12,866 bases of DNA from Halobacteriales archaeon QH_10_70_21 (GTDB lineage Archaea > Halobacteriota > Halobacteria > Halobacteriales > Haloarculaceae). This document shows, piece by piece, positions 1 to 6,613 of the stretch (its first letter is position 1; each line of letters begins with the position of its first letter). Location of the stretch: contig PXQM01000072.1 of NCBI GenBank assembly GCA_003021325.1, forward strand, positions 1-12,866. The letters are read 5' to 3'. Both the position numbers and the translations under genes were made by a program. Below the pieces are notes generated by a model. The model had not been told where the DNA came from. It did no database searches and worked only from the letters and a program-made list of their open reading frames with translations.

Positions 1-1157
1 GGCGGCAGCCGCAGCGGGAACTCGTAGATGGTGTCCTCGACCTGCTGGATGATCTGCTGGACGCGGTACTGCTCTATCTCCTCGCCGCGGGCGTCGGCGA
101 TGGCCAGTTCCATCACGTTCGACATCACCTCGCGGTCGGCCTGGGGGCTGAGCGTCCCCATCTCGATGAGCGTATCGAGGATGGCGTCGGTGTCCTGGCG
201 GGCGACGGCCATGTAGAACTCGACGATCTTCTCCTGGATGAACGGGTCGACGCGACCCGACATCCCGAAGTCGTAGAAGACGACCGTCCCGTCGTCCTTG
301 ACGGCGAGGTTGCCAGGGTGGGGGTCGGCGTGGAAGACGCCGTCCTCGACGATCATCTGGAGGTAGACGCGCTGCAGCGTCGTCGCCAGCTCGGTCCGGT
401 CGATCCCGATGGCGTCCAGGTCGTCGAGCTCCGATATCTTCGTCCCGCCGACGTACTCCATCGTGAGCACGCGCTTGCTGGAGGCCTCGGGCAGCAACGC
501 CGGGACGCGGACTCCGTCGTTGTCGGCGAGGTTCTCGCCGATCTCCTCGAGCATCTTTCGCTCGCGCTCGTAGTCCATCTCCTCGCGGATGGTCTTCTCG
601 AACTCGTCGGCCAGCGTCTCCAGCGAGAACGACCGGGCCTGGTCGACGAACCGCATCAACAGCGGCAGCGACCACCGGATGACGCGGAGGTCGGCCTCGA
701 CGAGCGACTCGACGCCCGGCCGGCGGATCTTGACGGCGACGCGCTGGCCCTCGTAGGTGGCGACGTAGACCTGCCCGAGGCTGGCGCCGCTTATCGCCTC
801 GGTCGTGAAGTCGTCGAACGTCTCCTCGACCGGGCCGATGTCCTCCTCGAGGACCGCCCTCGCAGCCGCCCACTCGGCCGGGGGGACGTCGTCCTGCAGT
901 GACTCGAACTCGTCGACGTACTCCGGTGGGAGGACGTCCGGCCGGGTCGAGAGCAGCTGTCCGAGCTTGATGAACGTCGGCCCGAGCGTCAGAAGCGAGT
1001 CGAGCAGCGCCCGCGCTCGCTTCCGGCGGGTTCCGGGTGAGACCTGCCGGCTCGCCCCGAACAGCAGAAAGCGGTTACGGTCCCGGGCGTACGCGAGCAG
1101 GAGCGGCAGAAACTGGTACGCGACGACGACGAACCGCCAGTAGGAGCGGAGGGTCAC
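1..1157 (-). CDS. UbiB/ABC1 (AarF)-family atypical protein kinase, partial
   Basis: Only about the first 385 residues are visible; the rest lies beyond the left edge (the family is usually 500-560 aa). The ABC1 hallmarks appear in order: the KxGQ motif (K64-Q67, in FIKLGQLLSTRPDVLP), an Ala-rich-type nucleotide loop (GASLGQV, about 124-130), the VAVK lysine (K143), HADPHPGN (276-283) and the metal-binding DFG (296-298). A hydrophobic N-terminus (residues 9-22) may lie against the membrane. UbiB-family proteins are atypical ATPases/kinases tied to quinone or isoprenoid-lipid homeostasis; the archaeal substrate is unknown. I chose the GTG at 1157 because a GAGGTGG ribosome-binding sequence lies about 6 nt upstream and the reading frame then gives the family's LRSYWRF start. 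It lies 11 nt after the hsp20 stop, so the two probably form one operon. Confidence 0.93.
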   Translation of the reverse strand, partial: MTLRSYWRFVVVAYQFLPLLLAYARDRNRFLLFGASRQVSPGTRRKRARALLDSLLTLGPTFIKLGQLLSTRPDVLPPEYVDEFESLQDDVPPAEWAAARAVLEEDIGPVEETFDDFTTEAISGASLGQVYVATYEGQRVAVKIRRPGVESLVEADLRVIRWSLPLLMRFVDQARSFSLETLADEFEKTIREEMDYERERKMLEEIGENLADNDGVRVPALLPEASSKRVLTMEYVGGTKISELDDLDAIGIDRTELATTLQRVYLQMIVEDGVFHADPHPGNLAVKDDGTVVFYDFGMSGRVDPFIQEKIVEFYMAVARQDTDAILDTLIEMGTLSPQADREVMSNVMELAIADARGEEIEQYRVQQIIQQVEDTIYEFPLRLP

Positions 1158-1168
1158 CCGATGCCACC

Positions 1169-1516
1169 TCAGGAGATCGGAATCCGCTCACCGCCGTCCT
1201 CGACCGACTTGGGCAACCTGAGCGTGAGGACGCCGCGGTCGACCTCGCCCTCGGCGCCCGCGCCCGTTGCGTCCGGCGGCAGCGGCAGTTCGGCGTCGAG
1301 GAACAGCGACCGCTCCTCGGTCACGTACCGGAACGACGTCGGGGCCGACTTCTCCCGGCGCGCCTCGACCTTGAGCCGCCCGTCGGTCACCGTCACGTCC
1401 ACCGTGTCGGCGGTGGCGCCGGGCAGGTCGAGCACGAGGAGGTACTCCTCTTCGCTCTCCAGCATGTCCGCAAACACCGTCTCCGGGAGGTCTCCCAACG
1501 CCTCGCGCAGTTGCAT
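1169..1516 (-). CDS. Small heat-shock protein, Hsp20/alpha-crystallin family
   Basis: The protein has 115 residues and is an ATP-independent holdase that binds unfolding proteins in the cytoplasm. An alpha-crystallin domain fills about residues 22-105. It begins with an EEEYLLVLDLPG strand pair, continues through VDVTVTDGRLKVEARRE, and includes the near-invariant GVLTLRLPK (96-104). The C-terminal tail ends in IPI (112-114), the I-x-I motif that docks into a neighbouring subunit during oligomer assembly. The N-terminal arm is short (about 20 residues), so the protein is at the small end of the family. The ATG at 1516 is preferred to longer in-frame extensions because a TTTAAC box lies 27 nt upstream, as in a leaderless haloarchaeal promoter, and the extension has no domain content. 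It is first in an apparent operon with the UbiB-family gene. Confidence 0.93.
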   Translation of the reverse strand: MQLREALGDLPETVFADMLESEEEYLLVLDLPGATADTVDVTVTDGRLKVEARREKSAPTSFRYVTEERSLFLDAELPLPPDATGAGAEGEVDRGVLTLRLPKSVEDGGERIPIS

Positions 1517-1538
1517 AACGCGACGTAGGGCCGGCGGT

Positions 1539-1549
1539 GCGTTAAAGTC
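1539..1549 (-). promoter_or_regulatory. Leaderless promoter of hsp20
   Basis: On the minus strand a GACTTTAACGC stretch places a TTTAA-type TATA box about 27 nt before the hsp20 ATG at 1516. The flanking DNA is very GC-rich, so the box stands out. Confidence 0.6.
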
Positions 1550-1686
1550 CCCGGTGTCGGATGCAGCCGGTAGAACCGCTGGCTCGGCGGTTGGTACCGA
1601 ACGACACGCCGAGGCCGCCGCCGCGAGAACGCACCCCGGCCGACCGCCGGCCGTGGGCGGTAGCGCCGGTCGAGGCGGAGTGACCC

Positions 1687-1694
1687 TTTTGCAT
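1687..1694 (+). promoter_or_regulatory. Leaderless promoter of moeA1
   Basis: TTTTGCAT is centred about 26 nt before the ATG at 1716. It is followed by a C6-TCGGT-G5 block (1699-1714) that touches the start codon. That block could fold as a short hairpin if any leader were transcribed. Confidence 0.5.
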
Positions 1695-1715
1695 CCCGCC
1701 CCCCTCGGTGGGGGT

Positions 1716-2924
1716 ATGAGCGACGTACGCCGGACGGGATTCAAGGAGCGGACGCGGGTGGCGGAGGCCCGGTCGCGCCTGCTCGAGGCCGACCGAATCG
1801 AGCGGACCGAGCGCATCTCGCTGTCGGCCGCCGACGGACGCGTCCTCGCGGAACCGGTCGACGCGGTGCGGAACGTGCCGCACTACGCCCGGGCCGCGAT
1901 GGATGGGTGGGCGGTCCGCGCCGAGGACACCTTCGGCGCCTCCGGCCGCTCGCCCGCGGTGCTCCGGCCGGCCGACTCGGTCGGGCCGAACGCCGCGACC
2001 CGGGTCCACACGGGGAGCGAACTGCCCGACGGTGCCGACGCCGTCGTGAAGGTCGAGGCGGTCGAGTCGGTCGGCGGCGAGCTCGAGGTGTTCGACGCCG
2101 TCGGCGAGGGCGAGAACGTCGCCCCGGTCGGCGAGGACGTCGAGGCCGGCCAGCGGCTCTACGACCCCGGCGACCAGCTGCGGCCCTCCGACCTCGGGCT
2201 GTTGAAGGCGACGGGTATCGACGTCGTGGAGGCGGTCGCCGAACCGGAGGTGGCGGTCATCCCGACCGGCGAGGAGCTCGTCCAGTCGGACCCCGACCCC
2301 GGCGAGGTGGTCGAGACCAACCGCTTTACCGTCTCCCGTCTCGCCGAGCGGTGGGGCGCCGACGTGAAACGGCGGAACATCGTCACCGACGACGAGGAGG
2401 CGCTCCGGGCGGCGGTCGAGCGGGACCTCACCCGCGACGTGGTCGTCACGACCGGCGGCTCGTCGGTCGGCGACCGCGACCTGATTCCCGGGGTCGTCGA
2501 CGGACTGGGGGAGGTGTTCGTCCACGGCGTCGCGCTCAAGCCCGGCCACCCCGTCGCACTGGGCCGGATAAACGGCGTGACGGTCGTGATGCTCCCGGGC
2601 TACCCCGTCGCCGCCATCGTCAACGCCGTCCAGTTCCTCCGGCCGCTCGTCAAGCACCTCGGCCACATGCCGCTGCATCCGGCCCCGTCGCGGGAGGCGA
2701 CGCTCGCCCGGAAGATACGGAGCGAACCCGGCGTCAGGACCTTCGCCCGGGTGAAACTCGAGGCGACCGACGACGGCCTCGAGGCGACGCCGACGCGGGC
2801 CAGCGGCGCCGGCGTCCTCTCGAGCGTCGCCCTGGCCGACGGCTGGGTCGTCGTCCCCGAAAAGCGGGAGGGGATTCCCGAGGGCGAGACCGTCGCGGTC
2901 GAGAACTGGGAGTACCATGAGTAG
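1716..2924 (+). CDS. moeA: Molybdopterin molybdenumtransferase MoeA (single-unit paralogue)
   Basis: The 402-aa product inserts molybdate (or tungstate) into adenylylated molybdopterin, the last common step of Mo/W cofactor synthesis. It has the normal MoeA length (about 400 aa) and all four MoeA subdomains. Visible motifs are AMDGWAV (61-67, with the conserved Asp63), TGSELPDGADAVV (99-111), the MoCF-type nucleotide/pterin fold with PTGEELV (183-189), TTGGSSVGDRD (245-255), KPGHP (275-279) and LPGYPVA (293-299), and a C-terminal beta domain containing SGAGVLSS (363-370). The ATG at 1716 is chosen over the longer in-frame opening because a TATA-like box lies 26 nt upstream and the extension is low-complexity. 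Its last codons overlap the start of the second moeA, so the two are probably translated together. Confidence 0.95.
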   Translation: MSDVRRTGFKERTRVAEARSRLLEADRIERTERISLSAADGRVLAEPVDAVRNVPHYARAAMDGWAVRAEDTFGASGRSPAVLRPADSVGPNAATRVHTGSELPDGADAVVKVEAVESVGGELEVFDAVGEGENVAPVGEDVEAGQRLYDPGDQLRPSDLGLLKATGIDVVEAVAEPEVAVIPTGEELVQSDPDPGEVVETNRFTVSRLAERWGADVKRRNIVTDDEEALRAAVERDLTRDVVVTTGGSSVGDRDLIPGVVDGLGEVFVHGVALKPGHPVALGRINGVTVVMLPGYPVAAIVNAVQFLRPLVKHLGHMPLHPAPSREATLARKIRSEPGVRTFARVKLEATDDGLEATPTRASGAGVLSSVALADGWVVVPEKREGIPEGETVAVENWEYHE

Positions 2925-4863
2925 AAAGGAGTTCCGCGACCTGGCGCCGCCGGCGGAGGCCCGCGAGGCCATCGCGTCGCTGGACCTGCGGCCCGACGAC
3001 GAGACGGTCCCACTCCGGGAGGCTCGCGGCCGCGTCCTGGCCGAACGTGTCGACGCCGAGCTGGACGTGCCGGGGTTCGACCGCGCGAGCGTCGACGGCT
3101 ACGCGGTGCAGGCCGCCGACACGTTCGGCGCCGACGAGGCCGACCCTGCGCGGCTGGAGCTCGTCGGCGAGGTCCACGCCGGCGCCGAACCGGCCGTCGA
3201 GGTCGGCGAGGGCGAGTGCGCCGAGGTCTCGACCGGTGCGGTCCTGCCGCCCGGCGCCGACGCCGTCGTCATGGTCGAGCGAACCGACAGGGACGGCGAC
3301 GACGTGCTCGCGCGGACCGCCCTCGCGCCGGGCGGCCGCGTGATGTTCGCTGGCGCCGACGTGGCGGCCGGCGAGCGCGCGCTCGGGCCAGGGACCGTCC
3401 TCACCGCCCGCGAGATCGGGCTGCTGTCGGCGCTCGGCGTCGACTCGGTCCCCGTCCGCGGGCGGCCGACCGTCGGCGTCATCTCGACGGGCGACGAACT
3501 CGTCCGGCCCGGCGAGGAGCTACACAGCGACGCCGGCGAGATATACGACGTCAACAGCTACACGACGGCGACGGCCGTCGAGGAGGCGGGCGGCGAGGCG
3601 CGGCTCTACCCCCACGCAGGCGACGACTACGACGCGATGGAGGACGTGCTGCGGGAGGCGGCCGAGGAGTGCGACCTCGTGCTCTCGTCGGGGTCGACCT
3701 CGGCGTCGGCGGTCGACGTCATCTACCGGGTCGTCGAGGAGTCGGGCGAACTGCTGTTGCACGGCGTCGCGGTCAAGCCCGGCAAGCCGATGCTCGTCGG
3801 CCGGCTGGGCGTCTCCGAGCCACGCTCGGACGGCTCGGAAGACGAGCAAAGCGAGTCTTCCGGTGGTAGCGCCTACGTCGGCCTCCCCGGCTACCCCGTC
3901 TCGGCTTTGACCATCTTCCGGACCTTCGTGGCGCCGGCCATCCGCGAGGCCGCCGGCCTGCCGGACCCGGGGACCGCCACCGTCGAGGGGTCGATGGCCG
4001 TCCGCGAGCGCTACAGCGAGGGCCGCCTGCGGTACATGCCGGCCGGCCTGGTGACCGACGGCGACGGCGAGACGCTCGTCTACCCGGTCGACAAGGGCAG
4101 CGGCGCGACGACCAGCCTCGTCGAGGCCGACGGCGTCGTCGCCGTCCCGCCGGACGTCGAGTACCTCGAGGCGGGCGAGACGGTCTCTGTCCAGCTGTTC
4201 TCGCCCGACGTCCGGCCGCCGGTCCTCTTCGGCGCCGGCGAGGACGACCCCGCGCTGTCGCGGCTGCTGGACCGGGTCGACCGGCCCCGCTACCTCGGGG
4301 TCGGCAGCCGGCAGGGCCTCCGCCGGCTCCGCGACGGGGTCACCGACGTGGCCGTCGTCACAGGGGCGACCGACCCCGACGGCGCGACGGAACTCGGCGC
4401 TTGGCGCCGCGAGTGGGGGCTGGTCGTCCCCGACGGCAACCCCCACGACCTCGGGTGCGTCGCCGACCTCGTCGACCGCGAGGTGCGGTTCGTCAACCGG
4501 ACGACCGACTCGGGGCTGCGGACGACGCTCGGCAACGCCGTCGCCGCTCTCGCCGACGAGCGGGGCGTCGACCGCCACGACCTCGTCGAGGCCATCGACG
4601 GCTTCGAGTTCGCCGTCCGTGCCCACGAGTCGCCCGCACGCAAGGTGCTTGCCGGCACGGCCGACGCCGGACTGGGGCTGCGGGCGACCGCCGAATCGCT
4701 CGGGATGGGGTTCGTCCCCTGCGGCGAGGAGCGGGTCCGGGTCTTCGCCGCCGAGGACCGGGCGGAGAAACCCGGCGTCCGCCGGCTCGAGGCGGCCATC
4801 AGCTCGATGGGAGCGGTCGCCGACGAACTCGCCGGCTACCGGGTGGAGCGAGACGGACCCTGA
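2917..4863 (+). CDS. moeA: MoeA fused to a C-terminal PBP-like (ModA-like) domain
   Basis: This 648-aa protein has a MoeA body at about residues 1-428 and a periplasmic-binding-protein-like domain at about 432-620. MoeA motifs include ASVDGYAV (57-64), STGAVLPPGADAVV (105-118), STGDELVRPG (190-199), KPGKP (287-291), LPGYPVSAL (323-331) and KGSGATTS (393-400). The tail shows the PBP_like features of such archaeal fusions: NPHDLG near 508, FVNRTTDSGLRTTL near 525-538 and AGTADAGLG near 579-587. It lacks a signal peptide, so it is a cytosolic oxyanion- or cofactor-sensing module rather than a transporter part. The MoCF loop reads SGSTSASAVD (258-267), unlike the TGGSSVGDRD of its neighbour. Residues 299-318 form a Ser/Glu/Asp-rich insert encoded by palindromic DNA. 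The ATG overlaps the previous gene's end by 8 nt. Confidence 0.95.
   Translation: MSRKEFRDLAPPAEAREAIASLDLRPDDETVPLREARGRVLAERVDAELDVPGFDRASVDGYAVQAADTFGADEADPARLELVGEVHAGAEPAVEVGEGECAEVSTGAVLPPGADAVVMVERTDRDGDDVLARTALAPGGRVMFAGADVAAGERALGPGTVLTAREIGLLSALGVDSVPVRGRPTVGVISTGDELVRPGEELHSDAGEIYDVNSYTTATAVEEAGGEARLYPHAGDDYDAMEDVLREAAEECDLVLSSGSTSASAVDVIYRVVEESGELLLHGVAVKPGKPMLVGRLGVSEPRSDGSEDEQSESSGGSAYVGLPGYPVSALTIFRTFVAPAIREAAGLPDPGTATVEGSMAVRERYSEGRLRYMPAGLVTDGDGETLVYPVDKGSGATTSLVEADGVVAVPPDVEYLEAGETVSVQLFSPDVRPPVLFGAGEDDPALSRLLDRVDRPRYLGVGSRQGLRRLRDGVTDVAVVTGATDPDGATELGAWRREWGLVVPDGNPHDLGCVADLVDREVRFVNRTTDSGLRTTLGNAVAALADERGVDRHDLVEAIDGFEFAVRAHESPARKVLAGTADAGLGLRATAESLGMGFVPCGEERVRVFAAEDRAEKPGVRRLEAAISSMGAVADELAGYRVERDGP
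3814..3862 (+). repeat. Paired palindromic repeat inserted in-frame in moeA2
   Basis: Two perfect inverted repeats lie next to each other. The first is TCCGAGC-CAC-GCTCGGA (3814-3830). The second is CGGAAGAC (3836-3843) paired with GTCTTCCG (3855-3862) across an 11-nt centre that contains GC-AAA-GC. Together they encode most of a 20-residue, Ser/Glu/Asp-rich stretch (299-318). That stretch sits between two conserved parts of the MoCF fold, MLVGRLG and YVGLPGYP, which are normally close together. Composition and symmetry differ from the surrounding gene. It looks like a small repeat element tolerated because it keeps the frame, but no copy elsewhere in this window proves that. Confidence 0.6.
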
Positions 4864-4884
4864 GCCCGCCGCCGGCTCCGGTGC

Positions 4885-4900
4885 GACCCCTCGAGGGGTC
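4885..4900. repeat. 16-bp perfect palindrome GACCCCTCGAGGGGTC
   Basis: It begins 22 nt after the moeA2 stop. With no loop it suits a dimeric protein site better than an RNA hairpin, although a stem with a 4-nt TCGA loop could form in the moeA transcript. Confidence 0.6.
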
Positions 4901-4907
4901 CGCTGGC

Positions 4908-4951
4908 CGGGCACGTAGCACGCCGGCCCGACGTGAGAGGTCACGTGCCCG
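4908..4951. repeat. 9-bp inverted repeat, CGGGCACGT / ACGTGCCCG
   Basis: The arms at 4908-4916 and 4943-4951 are perfect complements separated by 26 nt. It follows closely on the 16-bp palindrome, so the two could form a structured 3' end for the moeA transcript. Confidence 0.5.
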
Positions 4952-5092
4952 TCGACCGCCTTCGCGGACCGTCCCGACCGATGACGACGAACGTCGCGCG
5001 CGGTCGAGGCGCGACGGAGACGAACCGCTCGTCAGGTTCCGTCGCGTCACCGGGCAGTTCACGAGCCCCGGACAGCCTCGCGGCCGACTTGT

Positions 5093-5126
5093 CGTTTGAA
5101 AGGGCTGTGCCAAAACCTTCCAAACG
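5093..5126. repeat. Imperfect hairpin, CGTTTGAAAGG / CCTTCCAAACG
   Basis: The arms (5093-5103 and 5116-5126) match at 10 of 11 positions around a 12-nt centre ending in AAAA. It is noticeably AT-richer than its surroundings. It lies about 145 nt before the next gene's start. Confidence 0.5.
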
Positions 5127-5237
5127 CCACACGTTGTCACGGACCACGAAACGCCGCCGCCGTACAGCCCGGGTCGGACCCCCGGCGATTCGGACACCAC
5201 ACGGAGGTGACCGCAGGACGCCGGTCGACCCCGGCGG

Positions 5238-5245
5238 AAAATTTA
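5238..5245 (+). promoter_or_regulatory. Leaderless promoter of the 68-aa CPEC protein gene
   Basis: AAAATTTA is centred about 30 nt before the ATG at 5272, with no ribosome-binding site between. It is one of the most AT-rich octamers in the window. Confidence 0.6.
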
Positions 5246-5271
5246 GAACACCGTCCCGCCAACCCACGGAC

Positions 5272-5478
5272 ATGTCCTGTGAACACGAGGTCGAGGCCGA
5301 GTACCTGTACCCGTCGGACACGGACGTCCTGAACATCGAGGCGGAAGCGGGGGACGTGGTCGTGACCCTCGCGGCGCCGTGCCCGGAGTGCGGGACGGGG
5401 CTGGCGATCGAGGCGACCGTCGAGACGGTCGAGGACGGCGACTTCGAGCTGCCGCTGGACGACGAGCTCTACGACTGA
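5272..5478 (+). CDS. Small acidic protein with CPEC motif, unknown function
   Basis: The product is 68 residues and very acidic. It has three cysteines: Cys3 near the start and the CPEC pair at Cys37-Cys40 inside AAPCPECGTG. A lone CxxC in a beta-rich small protein suggests half of a zinc ribbon, a metal site completed by dimerisation (perhaps with Cys3 and His5), or a redox site. The region 22-50 alternates hydrophobic and acidic residues like a beta sheet. I do not recognise a named family. The ATG at 5272 is supported by the TATA-like box 30 nt upstream; longer in-frame openings read into Arg-rich noncoding sequence. The gene ends 19 nt from the converging HAD gene and appears monocistronic. 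Confidence 0.77.
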   Translation: MSCEHEVEAEYLYPSDTDVLNIEAEAGDVVVTLAAPCPECGTGLAIEATVETVEDGDFELPLDDELYD

Positions 5479-5497
5479 TACGGGTCGTTGTAGTCCG

Positions 5498-6181
5498 TCA
5501 GGGCTCGTCGCCCGCGGAGTCGGCGACGGCCGGTAAATCGTTACAGTAGTCCGTGTGAACCAGCTCGTCGACCCGCTCGAGGCGGTGGTCGCCGACGACG
5601 CAGAGTCCCCGCCGCTCGTGGCTGTGGCGCTCGACGTGGGCGCCGTCGAGTCCGGCGTTCCATGCCGCTCCGATGTCCTGGGGACCGTCGCCGATCAGGA
5701 CGCCCGACCCACCGTTGGCGCCGGCCGCGTTCAGCGCCATGTGCACCGGCTCTGGGTCGGGCTTCCAGCCGGTCTCCTCGGTACAGCAGACCACCGCGTC
5801 GAACCAGTCCCGGATGTCGAGCGTCTCGAGCACCGGGTCCGTCAGGTGCTCCTGGCAGTGGGTCACGAGCACCGTCGGCGCCTCCAACTCGCCGACGATG
5901 GCGGCGTCCTCGTGCAGGAACGTCGCCTCGGCGCGGGCAATCCCGTCCTCCTCGGCGTGGAACGCCTCCCAGAAGGCGTCGACGTCGACGCCCCACGCCG
6001 CTAGCTGGTGGTTGCGGAAGCCGCCCAGCCCGTGCCAGATGGTCTCGGCCTGCTCGTCGGTGAACCCGTGGCCGAGGCGGTCGCCGACCCGTTCGAAGAC
6101 GTCGTGGATGTACGCGGGCTCGACGTCGATCAGCGTCCCGTCGAGGTCGAATACCCAGTGGTCGTAGGTCGGCGACGTCAT
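5498..6181 (-). CDS. HAD-superfamily hydrolase, phosphoglycolate-phosphatase-like
   Basis: This 227-aa cytosolic protein shows the four HAD motifs. Motif I is FDLDGTL (11-17; nucleophile Asp12 and acid/base Asp14). Motif II is the VTH threonine (Thr107). Motif III is Lys140 in GWKPDPEP. Motif IV is GDGPQD (164-169), with Gly where GDS is more usual. An alpha-helical cap lies at about 20-95, typical of subclass IA. Substrate specificity cannot be read from the sequence; phosphoglycolate, pyrophosphate and sugar phosphates are all possible. The ATG at 6181 has a TTATTC box about 28 nt upstream. It is transcribed alone, after the LWR-salt gene with a 51-nt gap that holds its own promoter. Confidence 0.9.
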   Translation of the reverse strand: MTSPTYDHWVFDLDGTLIDVEPAYIHDVFERVGDRLGHGFTDEQAETIWHGLGGFRNHQLAAWGVDVDAFWEAFHAEEDGIARAEATFLHEDAAIVGELEAPTVLVTHCQEHLTDPVLETLDIRDWFDAVVCCTEETGWKPDPEPVHMALNAAGANGGSGVLIGDGPQDIGAAWNAGLDGAHVERHSHERRGLCVVGDHRLERVDELVHTDYCNDLPAVADSAGDEP

Positions 6182-6205
6182 CGGGCCCGACGGTAGCGGG
6201 CTCCC

Positions 6206-6213
6206 GAATAAGT
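6206..6213 (-). promoter_or_regulatory. Leaderless promoter of the minus-strand HAD gene
   Basis: On the minus strand ACTTATTCGG places a TTATTC box about 28 nt before the ATG at 6181. Confidence 0.55.
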
Positions 6214-6232
6214 GTCTTCCGGCCCGCGCCGG

Positions 6233-6613
6233 TCACCCCTCGCGGACGTGCACCCGAGAGCCGAGGTACTTCTTGACAACCTCGGCTGTGTCGTCCGCCT
6301 CGAAGAGCTCGAGGTTGTCGGCGATGGCGTCCTGCAGCGCCGCGAGGTACGCCTCGTCGGTCCGCAGCTCGCGGAACTCGATGGAGCGGACGTCGAGGTC
6401 GAGCGCCTCCTCGGCCGACCCGCGCAGGTGGTCCGGGTCGTTCACCTCGCCCCGCCAGAGGTTGTCCCGGAAGAAGAGCCAGCCGGTCGCCCCCGGGTCG
6501 GGGGCCTCCTTGAACAGCGTCGTCTCGACGGTCGCCGGGTCGAGCCGCAGCGCCGGGTCGTCGGGCGAGAGCTCGACCCGGACCGAGAAGACGTACGCCG
6601 CGTCACCGGGCAT
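6233..6613 (-). CDS. LWR-salt protein (haloarchaeal family of unknown function)
   Basis: The 126-aa product is acidic and cytosolic, with no membrane segment. The central NLWRGEV (51-57) carries the Leu-Trp-Arg triplet for which this haloarchaeal family is named. It is preceded by GWLFFRD and followed by a helical C-terminal half (65-117) rich in Asp, Glu and Leu. I base the family name on this motif and the length; the biochemical role is not known. Its ATG shares one base with the TGA of the upstream PCD gene (TGATG), so translation is probably coupled and both genes use the PCD promoter. Confidence 0.85.
   Translation of the reverse strand: MPGDAAYVFSVRVELSPDDPALRLDPATVETTLFKEAPDPGATGWLFFRDNLWRGEVNDPDHLRGSAEEALDLDVRSIEFRELRTDEAYLAALQDAIADNLELFEADDTAEVVKKYLGSRVHVREG

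Larger units (their letters stand above)
4864..5271. other. 408-nt gene-poor gap with inverted repeats
   Basis: No reading frame here has credible protein character on either strand: the open frames give Arg/Ser/Pro-rich sequence with no family resemblance. The gap contains a 16-bp palindrome (4885-4900), a 9-bp inverted repeat (4908-4951), an AT-richer near-perfect hairpin (5093-5126) and the promoter of the next gene (5238-5245). It may hold the moeA transcript end, a small RNA or a decayed gene; none of these can be settled by reading alone. Confidence 0.5.

Noticed and set aside
1574..1592. Inverted repeat AACCGC / GCGGTT in the hsp20-moeA1 gap
   Set aside because: Six-base arms are common by chance at this GC content, and it is not centred on either promoter.
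1161..1715. A 185-codon N-terminal extension of moeA1
   Set aside because: It runs antisense across hsp20 and its promoter, is Ser/Arg-rich, and MoeA is normally about 400 aa, which the start at 1716 gives.
1542..2972. A 476-codon minus-strand open frame opposite moeA1
   Set aside because: It is antisense to a clear MoeA gene, has an Arg/Asp/Gly-rich composition and no recognisable domain.
3520..4944. A 474-codon minus-strand open frame opposite moeA2
   Set aside because: It is a codon-position shadow of moeA2. It has no motif, and the plus-strand product matches a known fusion along its length.
4933..5271. An N-terminal extension of the CPEC protein into the upstream gap
   Set aside because: The translation is Arg/Ser/Thr-rich and would cover the AAAATTTA promoter and the hairpin; the short start is well supported.
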